Assembly (NCBI GenBank): GCA_030685235.1
Contig: MU839197.1
Span: 80,266 to 144,265 of the forward strand
Source: Copromyces sp. CBS 386.78
Lineage: Eukaryota > Ascomycota > Sordariomycetes > Sordariales > Sordariaceae
DNA: 64,000 nucleotides
Direction of reading: 5' to 3'
The notes beneath the pieces were generated by a model. That model did not search any database. It had not been told where the DNA came from and saw nothing but the letters and a program-made list of their open reading frames with translations. A program made the translations under genes and the position numbers. Every line of letters starts with the position of its first letter. Position 1 is the first letter of the stretch. Below, piece by piece: positions 54,948 to 63,918 of the stretch.

Positions 54948-55402
54948 ATGGAAAACAGCACTTCAACACTCTGCGATATGTGCAAGCGTCTTTCACTGAA
55001 AGAGATGCAGGGCGACAAGACACAACTCATCAACCCAGCTACTCCGCGTTGAAGAAATCCGTCAAGAGAGGATGTCAGCTGTTTGAAGTTGTTGGTGAGC
55101 ACTTATGGGTCAACCATGTTTGTATGTGGCGTTCACTTTCAATGAATTTGACGAAGATGACGAGCTTGACAAAGAGGCTGACGAAGAGCTTGACGAAGAG
55201 CTTGACGAGGAACTTGATGAAGAGCTTGACGACCCTTACATGTACCAAGGTCTCAGATTGCACGAGGATATTCATGAGCTGGAGGGACCAATTCCAGATT
55301 GGTGAACGTCTAATTGCTGGCCCTCGAATTGCTCTCGTACAATGGAAGGACAGCCAGTACATGCCACCACCGAACGCACTGGCGATATTGAAACAGCTTT
55401 GA
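54948..55402 (+). pseudogene. Remnant of a HET-like (heterokaryon incompatibility-type) gene
   Basis: The ATG at 54948 opens MENSTSTLCDMCKRLSLKEM and stops at TGA 55050-55052. In the next frame the sense continues as SALKKSVKRGCQLFEVVGEH. The CxxC...SALKKSxKRGCxLC pattern is usual for the N-terminal leader that precedes HET domains in filamentous ascomycetes, so a one-base frameshift or a missed intron separates the two parts. A GTGAGC donor occurs right after EVVG (about 55095). Farther on, a third frame gives YVAFTFNEFDEDDELDK and a DEEL repeat. The HET core itself is not visible. The gene appears truncated and shifted. HET proteins trigger cell death when non-self partners meet. Confidence 0.4.
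55150..55233. repeat. 12-base tandem repeat (GACGAAGAGCTT)n
   Basis: About seven imperfect units. In one frame they encode DEEL repeats; in the others they give KSLT or, antisense, LFVK runs. Part of the HET-like remnant. Confidence 0.85.
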
Positions 55403-56090
55403 GGGGCCGAATGCGATGGTTGAATAACCTCTTGAGCAACGCAAACCAGGACCAAGAGAGGTTTTATGGCGATACATATTAGACATCTAAACCGACGCAG
55501 CTGAGTATGGATGTTGGGGTCAGGGACTACAATTGGGCTAGAAATGCTGGGCTTCGGTATCGGGCAAAATCAAAGGCATGGAGGAAGTTGGCGACGTAGA
55601 GATAGTCGTTTTGGCCATCGGCAATTGCTCAAACTCCGCTTGTTCACTATTTGAAGCATGATTTCTCCTTATTCACCATACCTTCCACGGTCGCTGAGAA
55701 AGTTTCTACAAAGCCACTTAGTGGTGATGTTTTCACGCCTGGCTAGAGGCTTTTACGTGGCAATGCACAACGATACAAAGTTTTCGTAGACTACGTTATC
55801 CTGGGCTTCAAGAAATATACAACTTACCCGACTTAGCGTACCTATCTACCTATCTAGTTAAGGCACATGTACGCATCCAGATGCATACATGCGCCGCTAG
55901 GTAGACACTCTGTCCCTGTCTTACGATGGCTATGTTGGATTATACAGGAATGCTTGTGAATGAACGTCACAATTATCTGAATCTGTTGTTAGCCATGCTA
56001 TACATATGGATCGTCAGGCAACAACCGCATCAATTTCTTTTAACGTTATATCCCCTTCAGCTGTCCACACAGTGGTTATCACTCATCATG
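55403..56090. other. Intergenic region
   Basis: No gene seen. A weak plus-strand open frame begins at 55926 and continues into the next entry. Confidence 0.4.
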
Positions 56091-56270
56091 GGCTACTCCG
56101 GCTCGACTTCAACTTTTAATCTTGACCTCGACCATCCGACATACTATTCATTGCCAGAACCCATTGAGTTCCGGACTTTCAAGCCGCTACATAACACCAT
56201 GGATACAGATTCGCACACATCCGAAAGGTATGAGTATCTAGTAGTGGATTCTGGTGACCAAAAAAAATAG
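56091..56270 (+). CDS. Short open frame upstream of and in frame with the next gene
   Basis: From the ATG at 56091 the frame encodes MGYSGSTSTFNLDLDHPTYY and ends at TAG 56268-56270 after DSGDQKK. The next open frame continues without shift after GTATTG. It could be the 5' end of the following gene with a C-to-T stop, an independent small ORF, or a leader. No splice that joins the two parts was found; the GTATGA donor at 56228 gives an immediate stop. Confidence 0.3.
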   Translation, partial: GYSGSTSTFNLDLDHPTYYSLPEPIEFRTFKPLHNTMDTDSHTSERYEYLVVDSGDQKK

Positions 56271-56303
56271 GTATTGACCGCTCCGCCCAGCCAAAGTCCG
56301 CAC

Positions 56304-57011
56304 ATGGATCATTCCGACTACCTACGAGACGAGAGACCGCGCAGCTTCCGGAGGCATTTCACCGACATCAAACCTCCAAGCGCCCTCCGAATCGGCCACA
56401 TCAAACCGCTGTCACTCCAGCCCAAACGCTCGACCAGCAATCCACAAAGCCGGGCATCTGAAAGCATTCTAAACTACAACAAATGTCTTCAAGATGGCAA
56501 CGAAAACATCAACGACACACACAAAATTCTCAACAGCCCAACCACCCTTCTCCCTCCAATCAGCAGCACGACCACCGGCACCAACTCAACCACCCCTGAC
56601 GAGCCGACTCAACCCAGCCTTAGTAGCACAACAACCAACACCCTCACCCGCGCGGACATAATCCGCCACATCCAACTCAAAAAGTTTCTCGAAGCATTCA
56701 TCCGCCGCCGCAAGAACCTGAAGACCGAACTCGAAGACCGCCTCCGCTTACTCAAGCAAGAAGCCAAGAACAACCGACGGAGAAGACAGAACGTCTTCTT
56801 CTACCCTTCGGCGGCTGCGGCGGCTGCGAATGACAGCAATAGCAACATGAGTGGAAACGGAATGCTAGATTTGCAGAAGGAGCAAAGGATCGATGGGCTG
56901 GTGGATGAGAGGATCCGGCTGGCGCATGAAACGTATGAGCAGCAGTTGAGTCTGTTGATCAATGAGTTTGCGGTGATGGGGTTGAGCGAGGAGGTTTTGA
57001 GGGTTATTTGA
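56304..57011 (+). CDS. Hypothetical protein with basic helical segment
   Basis: The ATG at 56304 (CGCACATGGAT) gives 235 residues starting MDHSDYLRDERPRSFRRHFT. The middle is Ser/Thr/Asn-rich and disordered. Residues about 118-175 are strongly helical and basic (IRHIQLKKFLEAFIRRRKNL, KNNRRRRQ), followed by a short poly-Ala run and a second helix (DGLVDERIRLAHETYEQQLS). It could bind nucleic acid or form a coiled coil. Family not recognised. Upstream open sequence in the same frame ends in a single TAG (see previous entry). Confidence 0.55.
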   Translation: MDHSDYLRDERPRSFRRHFTDIKPPSALRIGHIKPLSLQPKRSTSNPQSRASESILNYNKCLQDGNENINDTHKILNSPTTLLPPISSTTTGTNSTTPDEPTQPSLSSTTTNTLTRADIIRHIQLKKFLEAFIRRRKNLKTELEDRLRLLKQEAKNNRRRRQNVFFYPSAAAAAANDSNSNMSGNGMLDLQKEQRIDGLVDERIRLAHETYEQQLSLLINEFAVMGLSEEVLRVI

Positions 57012-59014
57012 GAGGGATGTGGTGGTGGTGTATTTTGTGATGGGGCTTTTTTTTGCTGCGGGTATTCCTTTTCATCGACTGTTTCTCTTGGTGATATTGG
57101 AGGACTACATCATGTCGACGGGCATCCGGTGTTTTCTCCTTTCTGATATTGTGGAGGGGTGGGGGTGGTGGTGAGGCGGTCAACAGCTGCCATCATGAGT
57201 TGGGGTTTGGCTTGCGGGTGCGGCTATTGTGAAGTTGTCTTTCGCTTTGATGGACTGGCGTTTTCTTGGTGATATTGGAAGGATTGCATAATATGAGGGA
57301 CATACAGCGTTGTTTGCCCTTTTGAAATTGCTGGGTGGTGAGTATCTGCAAGTGAGTGAGCCTCATCAGAGATCGTGATACACCTTCCTTTCTGGGGTTG
57401 TACATCCCACTCTGCATTTTGAGTCGTCTGCGTTGGTTGAGTGGGTAGAGGAAGGTGTTGGAAGTTTAGGTCGCATTGAGGATTATGTGAATTGCTACTT
57501 CCTTCAGGTGTTTCTTCTCAAACCTTCAGCCGGATCATCACTCTTTCCTTACAATGTGGTCCATGGATTTTGGGTCCGTTCGAGTATTGAGCTGCATTTT
57601 GTGCCGCTGAACTCGTTATTTGGCCCATTACCAATCCCTTTGTTACCCTCATGTCAAATTTCCGCTCCGGTAAGAACCCAAACGCAACTTCCTTTGGTTC
57701 TTGGTTCACGATCTACCGGCCTTGCAGACGCCAAGACCGAGCGGTAGTTCTTCAGCTTATCCGTCTGTCACCCTGACAGGACACTCAAAGATCAGCATTT
57801 TAAGGACGCCTATGGCGCTTTCCGGTCACCTGCGCCGCCTACAGATTTTCGAGCTCTAGATCCCCGGGAATAAGCCCGACGGTGGTTCACGTTGTTGGTC
57901 AGTGTCAAGGACCGTCTTTGTCGGACATGCGGCCCGGAAAGGAGGGTCGTGACTTCTCTCAATCAATGCAGCCCGTCCTGTTGGGCTGTTGCCAAATGTC
58001 TCACCTCACACCTTCGTTGGCCAGCCATGTCCGCCATCTATCTTCTGACAGTGCCTCAAACGGCAATGAAGAATGCGGGGCCATAGGTACCGCGACTGTA
58101 AGCCAAGGAAAGCCACATGGTTGGACGCATCGTGTCGGGTGTGCCTCCCAGCCATTCCTCTACCAGCCATGCTTCTCGGCTTTTCTCACGGTACCTTCCA
58201 TTGTGAAGTTGTGCCATCCGCATGCGTTTCAACCTTCCAATCCCGGTAGGGCTTTCCGGTCGGAGAACGTATGGGAGGAGTCTGGAAGGTGGACCTGCTT
58301 GTTTACTTGGATAATCGGATTAGAGGTTGAGACACTTTCCAGCTTTCCACGCGATTCATCGTTGATGACGATTCAATTCTTACCAATTGATGGACAGGGG
58401 CGATGGGAAGTGTCAGAACCACTCCGTCACACCCTCGGTTCATTGGCGAATGTTCCTTCCACAACATGCGAGCTTGAAGCATCTCGCATCTGATGGGCTG
58501 GCCCACTTCTGAGGCTCCTTGGGGGAACCAACGACATCAATCCTTCCTTAACGGGTAGGAGTTCCTACGGAGTGTACCATCATGGTTTCCGGACATTTTC
58601 CCACCCTCTTCCCCTATCACACAAACAAGGTGACGACGACCTTTCCAAGGAAGGATTAAACGACATTCACAATGGTTGCTTTCCCAGGCTTAAATACTTG
58701 GCAGCTCCGCCTTCCGGGACCGCGGTCTCAAACTCCATCTTTGTGTCTCAAACCGGTCATTGAGTGACATCAACTCACCTCCGCAATTCCCAAAGCAGAC
58801 AGGCCACTACCCTACCACTTGACTTTATTCACCCACTACCACCTCGCTTCCTTCCCTTTCCTCTGCATCAAAGGCCTCTCTTTAAACTCCCCTTACCCTA
58901 TCTATCTAGCACAAACACATCGAACCATACCCTTGGGATATCTCCACAAGTAACGGAACTTGACGGTGACACTTGCCGATCACTCATTCAACAACAACTG
59001 CAACATCAACCAAA
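57012..59014. other. Two-kilobase region without a supported gene
   Basis: The region 57040-57330 holds an imperfect duplication around CTTGGTGATATTGGA (57084 and 57265). Open frames at 57433-57747 and 57882-58493 (plus) contain no motifs, no signal peptide and no intron signals. From 58760 a CT-rich leader precedes the secreted-protein gene. Confidence 0.45.
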
Positions 59015-59378
59015 ATGGTTCACATCATACAAGCAACCCTCACCTTACTCGCTCTCCTCCTCACTCTCTCCACTGCGGCCCCCCTAATCCCCGCCTCCGC
59101 GCCCAAATCCGTCCTTTCCAGTCGCAGTTCCAGCAACCTCACCAGCAGAAGCTGGTCCGGCACCGGTCAAATCCGCACCCTCTGGGACGGAAGCAGCCAC
59201 GACGACCTCGGCTGCCTCACGGCTTCCGGGCGCTGGACCACCGACGGGAACTCTTGCGGCACCTTTATCGCCGTGCGCAAAGATGGTGCCTCGATAGGGG
59301 CTACGCAGTTCACGCTTACCAGTAAGGAGGCGGGCCCTTGCGAGATGCTGGGGACGACGCTTGTTTGTGAGAAGGGTA

Positions 59379-60036
59379 CCCTAGCGGGAATATAAGGAGG
59401 GTGACAAGGCTTGGGGGGGATCCAAGGGTTGATAGGTTTGTTAGACGAGTTAACGGGCCTGGCCTTGGCACATTGACAAGCCTTGTTGCGATCCCAAGCG
59501 TTGTGACCTGAAGGAGGCCTCTGATTGGTCGGATTTGGGTAAAAAAAAGTAAAAGCTCAAGACCCCTATAAGAACCTTCTAGAGATTCTTATAAGGATCT
59601 TAGGCTAGTAGTTAAGGTATTAGTTAAGGTATTATACTAGTAATATTTTGGGTGGTCGGGCTTTGGCTTCAAAGTCCGGACTCCGGATGAGGGCATTCAT
59701 ACTTCCGCGCGCGAAACTTTTCGCACAACGGAAAAAAATCTGTCACCAGTTGGAATCGAACTGGCGATCCCAAGAAAGAGAGCGACGACAAGAACCATTG
59801 AGCTACTGGCCCAATTGATTAAAGAAGGGCTTCGTTCTTTCCTTTAATATAGGCCAGATATCTGGGAAAGAATTATTGTTACCTTGCTTTGGGGTATAGA
59901 ATTATTTTTTAGCGACCGTTTATAGTGCATCAAAATCTGACCAATCAGAGGCCTCCCCTAGGCAACAACGCTTGTCAAACTACAAGCATTGAAACCCCCT
60001 CCAAGGCTTGTTGCCCTGGGGATTTTCCCGCTATGG
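59379..60036. mobile_element. 658-base inverted-repeat element with TA target duplication (Tc1/mariner-type MITE candidate)
   Basis: It is flanked by TA at 59377-59378 and 60037-60038. The ends are imperfect inverted repeats: CCCTAGCGGGAA on the left and CCATAGCGGGAA on the right when reverse-complemented. Matching AGGGnnACAAGnCTTGG follows, and a further inner match is GAGGCCTCTGATTGGTC. The arms thus extend for roughly 150 bases. No transposase is encoded. The interior has a direct repeat AGTTAAGGTATT (about 59610-59635) and a tRNA-like stretch. The TA duplication is the rule for Tc1/mariner/IS630 elements; assignment to that superfamily is an inference. Confidence 0.8.
59742..59812 (-). 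other. tRNA-like sequence inside the inverted-repeat element
   Basis: On the minus strand it has a perfect A box (TAGCTCAATGG) and a near-consensus B box (AGTTCGATTCC) about 50 bases apart, with CCAG/CTGG pairing at the ends. The D and anticodon arms do not fold properly, so it is a tRNA pseudogene or a SINE-like promoter region rather than a working tRNA. Confidence 0.5.
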
Positions 60037-60341
60037 TAGGGGCGGATATAGCTTTGGGGTGTGTTCTTTCTCTTCTTGGTCATTTCCTGTTGTTTCGTGT
60101 CTGATGCAAGTGAGGTTGGAAGCCATTCAACTGACAGCTGACAATTGTTATTGGTACCTAGATCTGGCCTTTCCCGAACGGAGTTCCTGGAGTCGAGTGT
60201 CTGCGGTATGGACTGTATGGCTTGATGGCGAGCGTGCAGGGGGGACCGCCGGATGTGAATGCGAAGCCCTTGGACTTGCGGTTTACGTCGTATGTTGAGA
60301 AGGGAAAGTACGTGTGGTTGACGTGGAGTCCGAAGCTTTGA

Positions 60342-61044
60342 ACAGGTACGGAGGTCGGGATCCTGGTGTTTGTGGTTGCTCGTTGTACCTTCCCTGATGA
60401 AAACAGTTGCGCAACAAACCTCGTCTCTTCGATATCGCAAGTGACTCAGCCATATAGGCAGGACCGAACCACCATCTCTGTTTTGTCGCCAGTCTGTGAC
60501 AGGTTCGTGGGCCGAAATGGCCTCTAGGAAGGTGCACTGGGCTAACTCTTGGAGGAAGGCAAAGTCAGGTCATCTTTGGGATTCCACCTAATACAGCGTT
60601 ACCTTCCTCCGCTCAGCTCTTCCATTTCCTCCTGCCCGTGGAGCAAAACCTTCCTTGCCGGAACCATTCAGACTCGCGCTTCATTCCCCGCCCAGATTTT
60701 TCCTTATCTCAACCTCTGGTCGCTTGCATCGGAGTCATATTGTTGACTCTCCCAAGCTTCTCTTAAATCATCACTTGTTCGACAACACATCGACTACCCG
60801 CATTCGGCATATTAAACCTTTTTCAGCCTGATTGCTCGTTTTGGATCCCGATTTCTGAACCTCCAGCATCAATTCATCCAACATTGTGGCGCTAATTCCA
60901 TCAGCCCGTCGGCCTCTTTTGTCGGTCTCCTGAATCACTGCCCAAACTAGGACCAATTAGTCATGGACGCTATGAACTACTTTGGCTGAGATCACTGTGG
61001 GATTACTATTACCTAAATGCTGACCAGTCTCTGTTGCAGATTCC
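60342..61044. other. Intergenic region
   Basis: Contains the 3' flank of the interrupted gene and an upstream region with CTGACC...TTGCAG at 61020-61040, which looks like an intron end. A non-coding or short first exon of the next gene may lie in 60750-61000 (for example the ATG at 60963), but I found no convincing donor. Confidence 0.4.
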
Positions 61045-61878
61045 ATGATGGGCGATGATATAGGCCCCAATTGGGTCGGCCCAAATGTAATCACCATGAT
61101 TCCCACCCACGAAGTTATAAGAATGAGGGATAGAGAGGCCAGAATAAAATGGCATAGGCTTCTTGAAGCCAGCACCATGGATTCATCAACGGCCTTGAAG
61201 ATCACCCTTGTGCTAGTAGTCCTTGCTGCCACTTCTGGCGGTGGTCCAGAAGTACTAAACCGAGCTATGGATCGCATCAAGCACCCCGGGCTCTTTGACG
61301 GTTTGGACCTCGAAAAGGCCCTGAAGTTCGTTGAAGACACAATCGTGCCGAGCAACATGCCAAGTGATAATCATCACTTCTCCTTACTATCTTTCCCTTT
61401 CAGCTATTCACAAACGTTGCTCAGGCTTTACGTCATTGGTTTCCCGAATTTGACTCTGCACAAGCTGATGGCTTCTCCGTGCATGATCCAGCTTGACCTT
61501 GACTACGAGATGAGGGCTTACGCCAAAAGCAGGTTCAACGACTACTGGAGTTTCATTGCCGAAGGGCCATGGGCAAATGATATCGTCAGGGACCATATCT
61601 ATGAGACACATAGCGTTTACAAGTGTCGACTTCCCAATTTTCCGGATGCTGGGGATAACGAATTGTTCAGGGATGGTCCCTACAGCAGAATCGATATTCA
61701 GGAATGGCTCGACTCTAAAGCTTACCTAAGCCTACACAAGTCCGGCGCCGGCATGGACTCCGACAACCACGCCACGCTTCAGGACGGGCTACTCGACGTG
61801 TTTGGATCTCTTTCCCTGGGCACAGATGGCGATAATGGTGATAGTGGTGACAATGGAGGTTCCATGGATACTTCCTAA
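61045..61878 (+). CDS. Hypothetical protein, 277 residues
   Basis: The open frame starts MMGDDIGPNWVGPNVITMIP and ends in a Gly/Asp/Asn/Ser-rich tail (GTDGDNGDSGDNGGSMDTS). A single hydrophobic stretch (ALKITLVLVVLAATSGGG, about residues 50-67) could be a membrane helix or the core of a fold. The rest is rich in aromatic residues (YEMRAYAKSRFNDYWSFIAE). The frame probably has an upstream exon, because an acceptor-like TTGCAG precedes the ATG by five bases. Family not recognised. No antisense frame rivals it. Confidence 0.55.
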   Translation: MMGDDIGPNWVGPNVITMIPTHEVIRMRDREARIKWHRLLEASTMDSSTALKITLVLVVLAATSGGGPEVLNRAMDRIKHPGLFDGLDLEKALKFVEDTIVPSNMPSDNHHFSLLSFPFSYSQTLLRLYVIGFPNLTLHKLMASPCMIQLDLDYEMRAYAKSRFNDYWSFIAEGPWANDIVRDHIYETHSVYKCRLPNFPDAGDNELFRDGPYSRIDIQEWLDSKAYLSLHKSGAGMDSDNHATLQDGLLDVFGSLSLGTDGDNGDSGDNGGSMDTS

Positions 61879-62662
61879 ATCATTGTAAGTAACTCAAGGT
61901 CCCGATAACCTGATCTGAGATCAAAAACCGTAAACTTACATGTCAGGGTCTAGATTCCAACACATGGTACAAGGGTAGTAGGGAGCGGCTGGTTCGCCCA
62001 GGATACATTCACACGCACATCACGTCCGAGTCTCCACCTAGTCTACTAGACTTCTTGGGCCAGAGAAGCATTTCCAGCCAGCCAGCAGTCAAAATAAGAC
62101 CGACCAAGCGTGACTATGTCAGTTCGAGGTGGATCAATGGTTGTTAAGTATCCATCAGTTATGCGCGGACACTCGCACAAGGAAGACGAGGCTGGGAGGA
62201 TAGCGAAGGTGGCAATCGACGTGATGGTTGGTTACATTCCACGAAGCGGTTCAGTTGCTTTCTTCCATTGTATGATAGCAGAGCATCATACTTGATATCG
62301 ACAGGATAGTTGTTTACATCAGGCTTGATTGTAATGGTGACCTAAATAACAGTGATGTTGTGAAGATGAATGGGTGGCAAAGTAATTGTTTCTGTTAGTG
62401 CCGGCAGGTGTTAGTGCTGATGACTCCACCAACCTTGTCCCCCAATTCGCATCTTTCCAAACAGGTATTCCCAAATTCAAATGCCTTACGACAAGTCGTT
62501 TGAGTTTGGGAACAGCTCACTTCCGGAGTAGCTAACAAAAGCGCGAGGTCTACTAACAAGATGCGCTAAAGACGCCCTGATCATAGCTTCCCTGAATTTC
62601 TGCCCAGGCTCAGGACTTAAACCGCCATCGAACACAGCACGAATGCATGGCTCCCGTCGAAC
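61879..62662. other. Intergenic region
   Basis: No gene seen. Short frames such as 62110-62295 have no support. Confidence 0.4.
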
Positions 62663-62884
62663 ATGGCAGACAAGTTCAGCATCCCCAGATCCCCCATCAA
62701 CGTCTAGATGTTCGGGATGGAGGAATCGAGAATTGTCTTCATAAAATCTGTCGCAATTTTCACGCTCAATCCGCTTACGTCCTCCCAGCCGGGCTTCGGC
62801 TTGACAACCCCATGGGGAAAATACTCTTTTGCTGCGTCTCCTTCTGTCGTCCGCCTGCCGCTCTCATATTACCTGCTACTGTAA
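62663..62884 (+). pseudogene. Short gene remnant with an in-frame TAG
   Basis: The frame reads MADKFSIPRSPINV, then TAG (62705-62707), then MFGMEESRIVFIKSVAIFTL and continues coherently (GFGLTTPWGKYSF) to TAA at 62882-62884. The single TAG in otherwise protein-like text suggests a decayed gene or a missed intron; a C-to-T change of CAG or a change of TGG would explain it. The family is not recognised. Confidence 0.35.
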
Positions 62885-62925
62885 TACTGTACCCAATGCA
62901 GCGACACGGTAAAGCAAGATGTTAG

Positions 62926-63033
62926 TAGTGGTAACGGTAATGTTACCTGCTGTGACAGTGGTGACAGTGAACATGAAGGTAACGGTAGCAATAACCGTGA
63001 CAGTGACATTGACAGTGACAGTAACAGCAGGTA
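62926..63033. repeat. Degenerate hexanucleotide repeat (GTGACA/GTAACG)
   Basis: About 108 bases made of variants of GTGACA, GTAACG and GTAACA, the last part reading GTGACAGTGACATTGACAGT. Minisatellite-like, non-coding. Confidence 0.75.
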
Positions 63034-63616
63034 AGGGATGAGTGTATACAGCAAATAACGTGCTTGCCTCGACCTCATGAAATGAAATAAAAATTGAGTA
63101 TGATGACGCTGTTGAATCACGTCATATTGTTGAATCGTTACGGCGGCTCTGCTATTGGATAGTGAGACACGTCAGTTGGCATGTTACACTGCCCTCTACT
63201 TCCATGGCACAGTCAAGGTTCAAGTTTCGTTACGCAGAACCTTAACTCGGCCACGTTTCGTGATGACAAAGTCCAACTGGGTAGTCAGCGTCGGATCCGT
63301 GGTGATCGTGGTGATGTTGCCGGGCTGATACCGCATAAAAAGTTGAAGTTGTTTAGGAGAGGAACAGTTGTAGGATTGAAAGACGATGTCGGCGTTGATC
63401 AAAGATTTTTTCACTTTTGTCAAGACCCTTGACTATCGTTCCCTGTGAGTAATTCCGGTTGGACAGTAATGCTGGAACCTTCTTGAATGTACCTAGTTGA
63501 AGCGCAACTGTTATGGTCTAGAGAATGAAGTGTGTTAACACGAAGTGAGCGAGCATAGCGGAGCTTCTCTATAATGGGGGCGATACCCATGTCAATAATC
63601 CCTGTAAGTTTTTCGT

Positions 63617-63742
63617 CCTGTGATTGGTCCATGGGCCAAGGCAATCCGTTCCTGTCATTGGTCGGAACTTTCGCAAATCGGTTCCTATCATTGGTCAGAA
63701 CTTTTTGCAGCCCGTGCACGCAATCCGTTCCTATCATTAGTC
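63617..63742. repeat. Four-copy repeat of CCTRTCATTGGTC
   Basis: Copies at 63617-63629, 63651-63663, 63684-63696 and 63730-63742, spaced 34, 33 and 46 bases, and joined by similar text (GGAACTTTCGCAAATCGGTT). Each contains ATTGGTC or ATTAGTC, the reverse of a CCAAT box. They could be subterminal repeats of a transposon or protein-binding sites. Confidence 0.7.
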
Positions 63743-63779
63743 AGGGAGTGTCCCCCGGGTAGGGTTCTACCTTCACTAA

Positions 63780-63795
63780 TAACCCTAACCCTAAA
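63780..63795. repeat. Short telomere-like motif (CCCTAA)2
   Basis: AACCCTAACCCTAAA, two units of the TTAGGG telomere repeat of filamentous fungi, interstitial. Two units can arise by chance. Confidence 0.4.
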
Positions 63796-63918
63796 AATAC
63801 AAAGGATACCAAAATAATCAGTGGAGGATGGCGGTCATTTTGGGACCAGTTAGAGGTCCGTGCGCCATCTACTTAAGGAGATATCTTAGTTTAAAAAAAT
63901 TTGCGGAATGGGTCTTTA

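Larger units (their letters stand above)
59015..60341 (+). pseudogene. Secreted small protein gene interrupted by an inverted-repeat element
   Basis: The start ACCAAAATGG at 59015 opens MVHIIQATLTLLALLLTLST, a clear signal peptide. The mature part has GTGQIRTLWDGSSHDDLGCL, WTTDGNSCGTF and EMLGTTLVCEKG. The frame now stops at 59393-59395 after entering a mobile element (59379-60036). Beyond it, coding sense resumes: GGYSFG at 60041-60058, a 103-base intron (60059-60161, GTGTGT...CTGACA...CCTAG), then IWPFPNGVPGVE to the TGA at 60339-60341. Taking the element and one TA as foreign, the two halves are in the same frame, so the ancestral protein had about 187 residues; the present one has 126. 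The Cys-containing pattern faintly recalls the C-terminal extension of fungal RNase T2-like proteins. Function unknown. Confidence 0.7.

Noticed and set aside
57882..58493. 203-codon plus-strand open frame
   Set aside because: No recognisable domain, weak start context and mixed composition. Could be real but I cannot support it.
59742..59812. Functional tRNA gene
   Set aside because: A and B boxes are present but the D and anticodon arms do not pair and the acceptor stem is incomplete, so it is listed as tRNA-like only.
63220..63423. 67-codon minus-strand open frame (MTKVKKSLINADIVFQSYNC)
   Set aside because: The text is somewhat protein-like and might be an exon, but no adjoining exon, splice signal or family was found.
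63780..63795. Telomere
   Set aside because: Only two CCCTAA units, followed by unrelated sequence.
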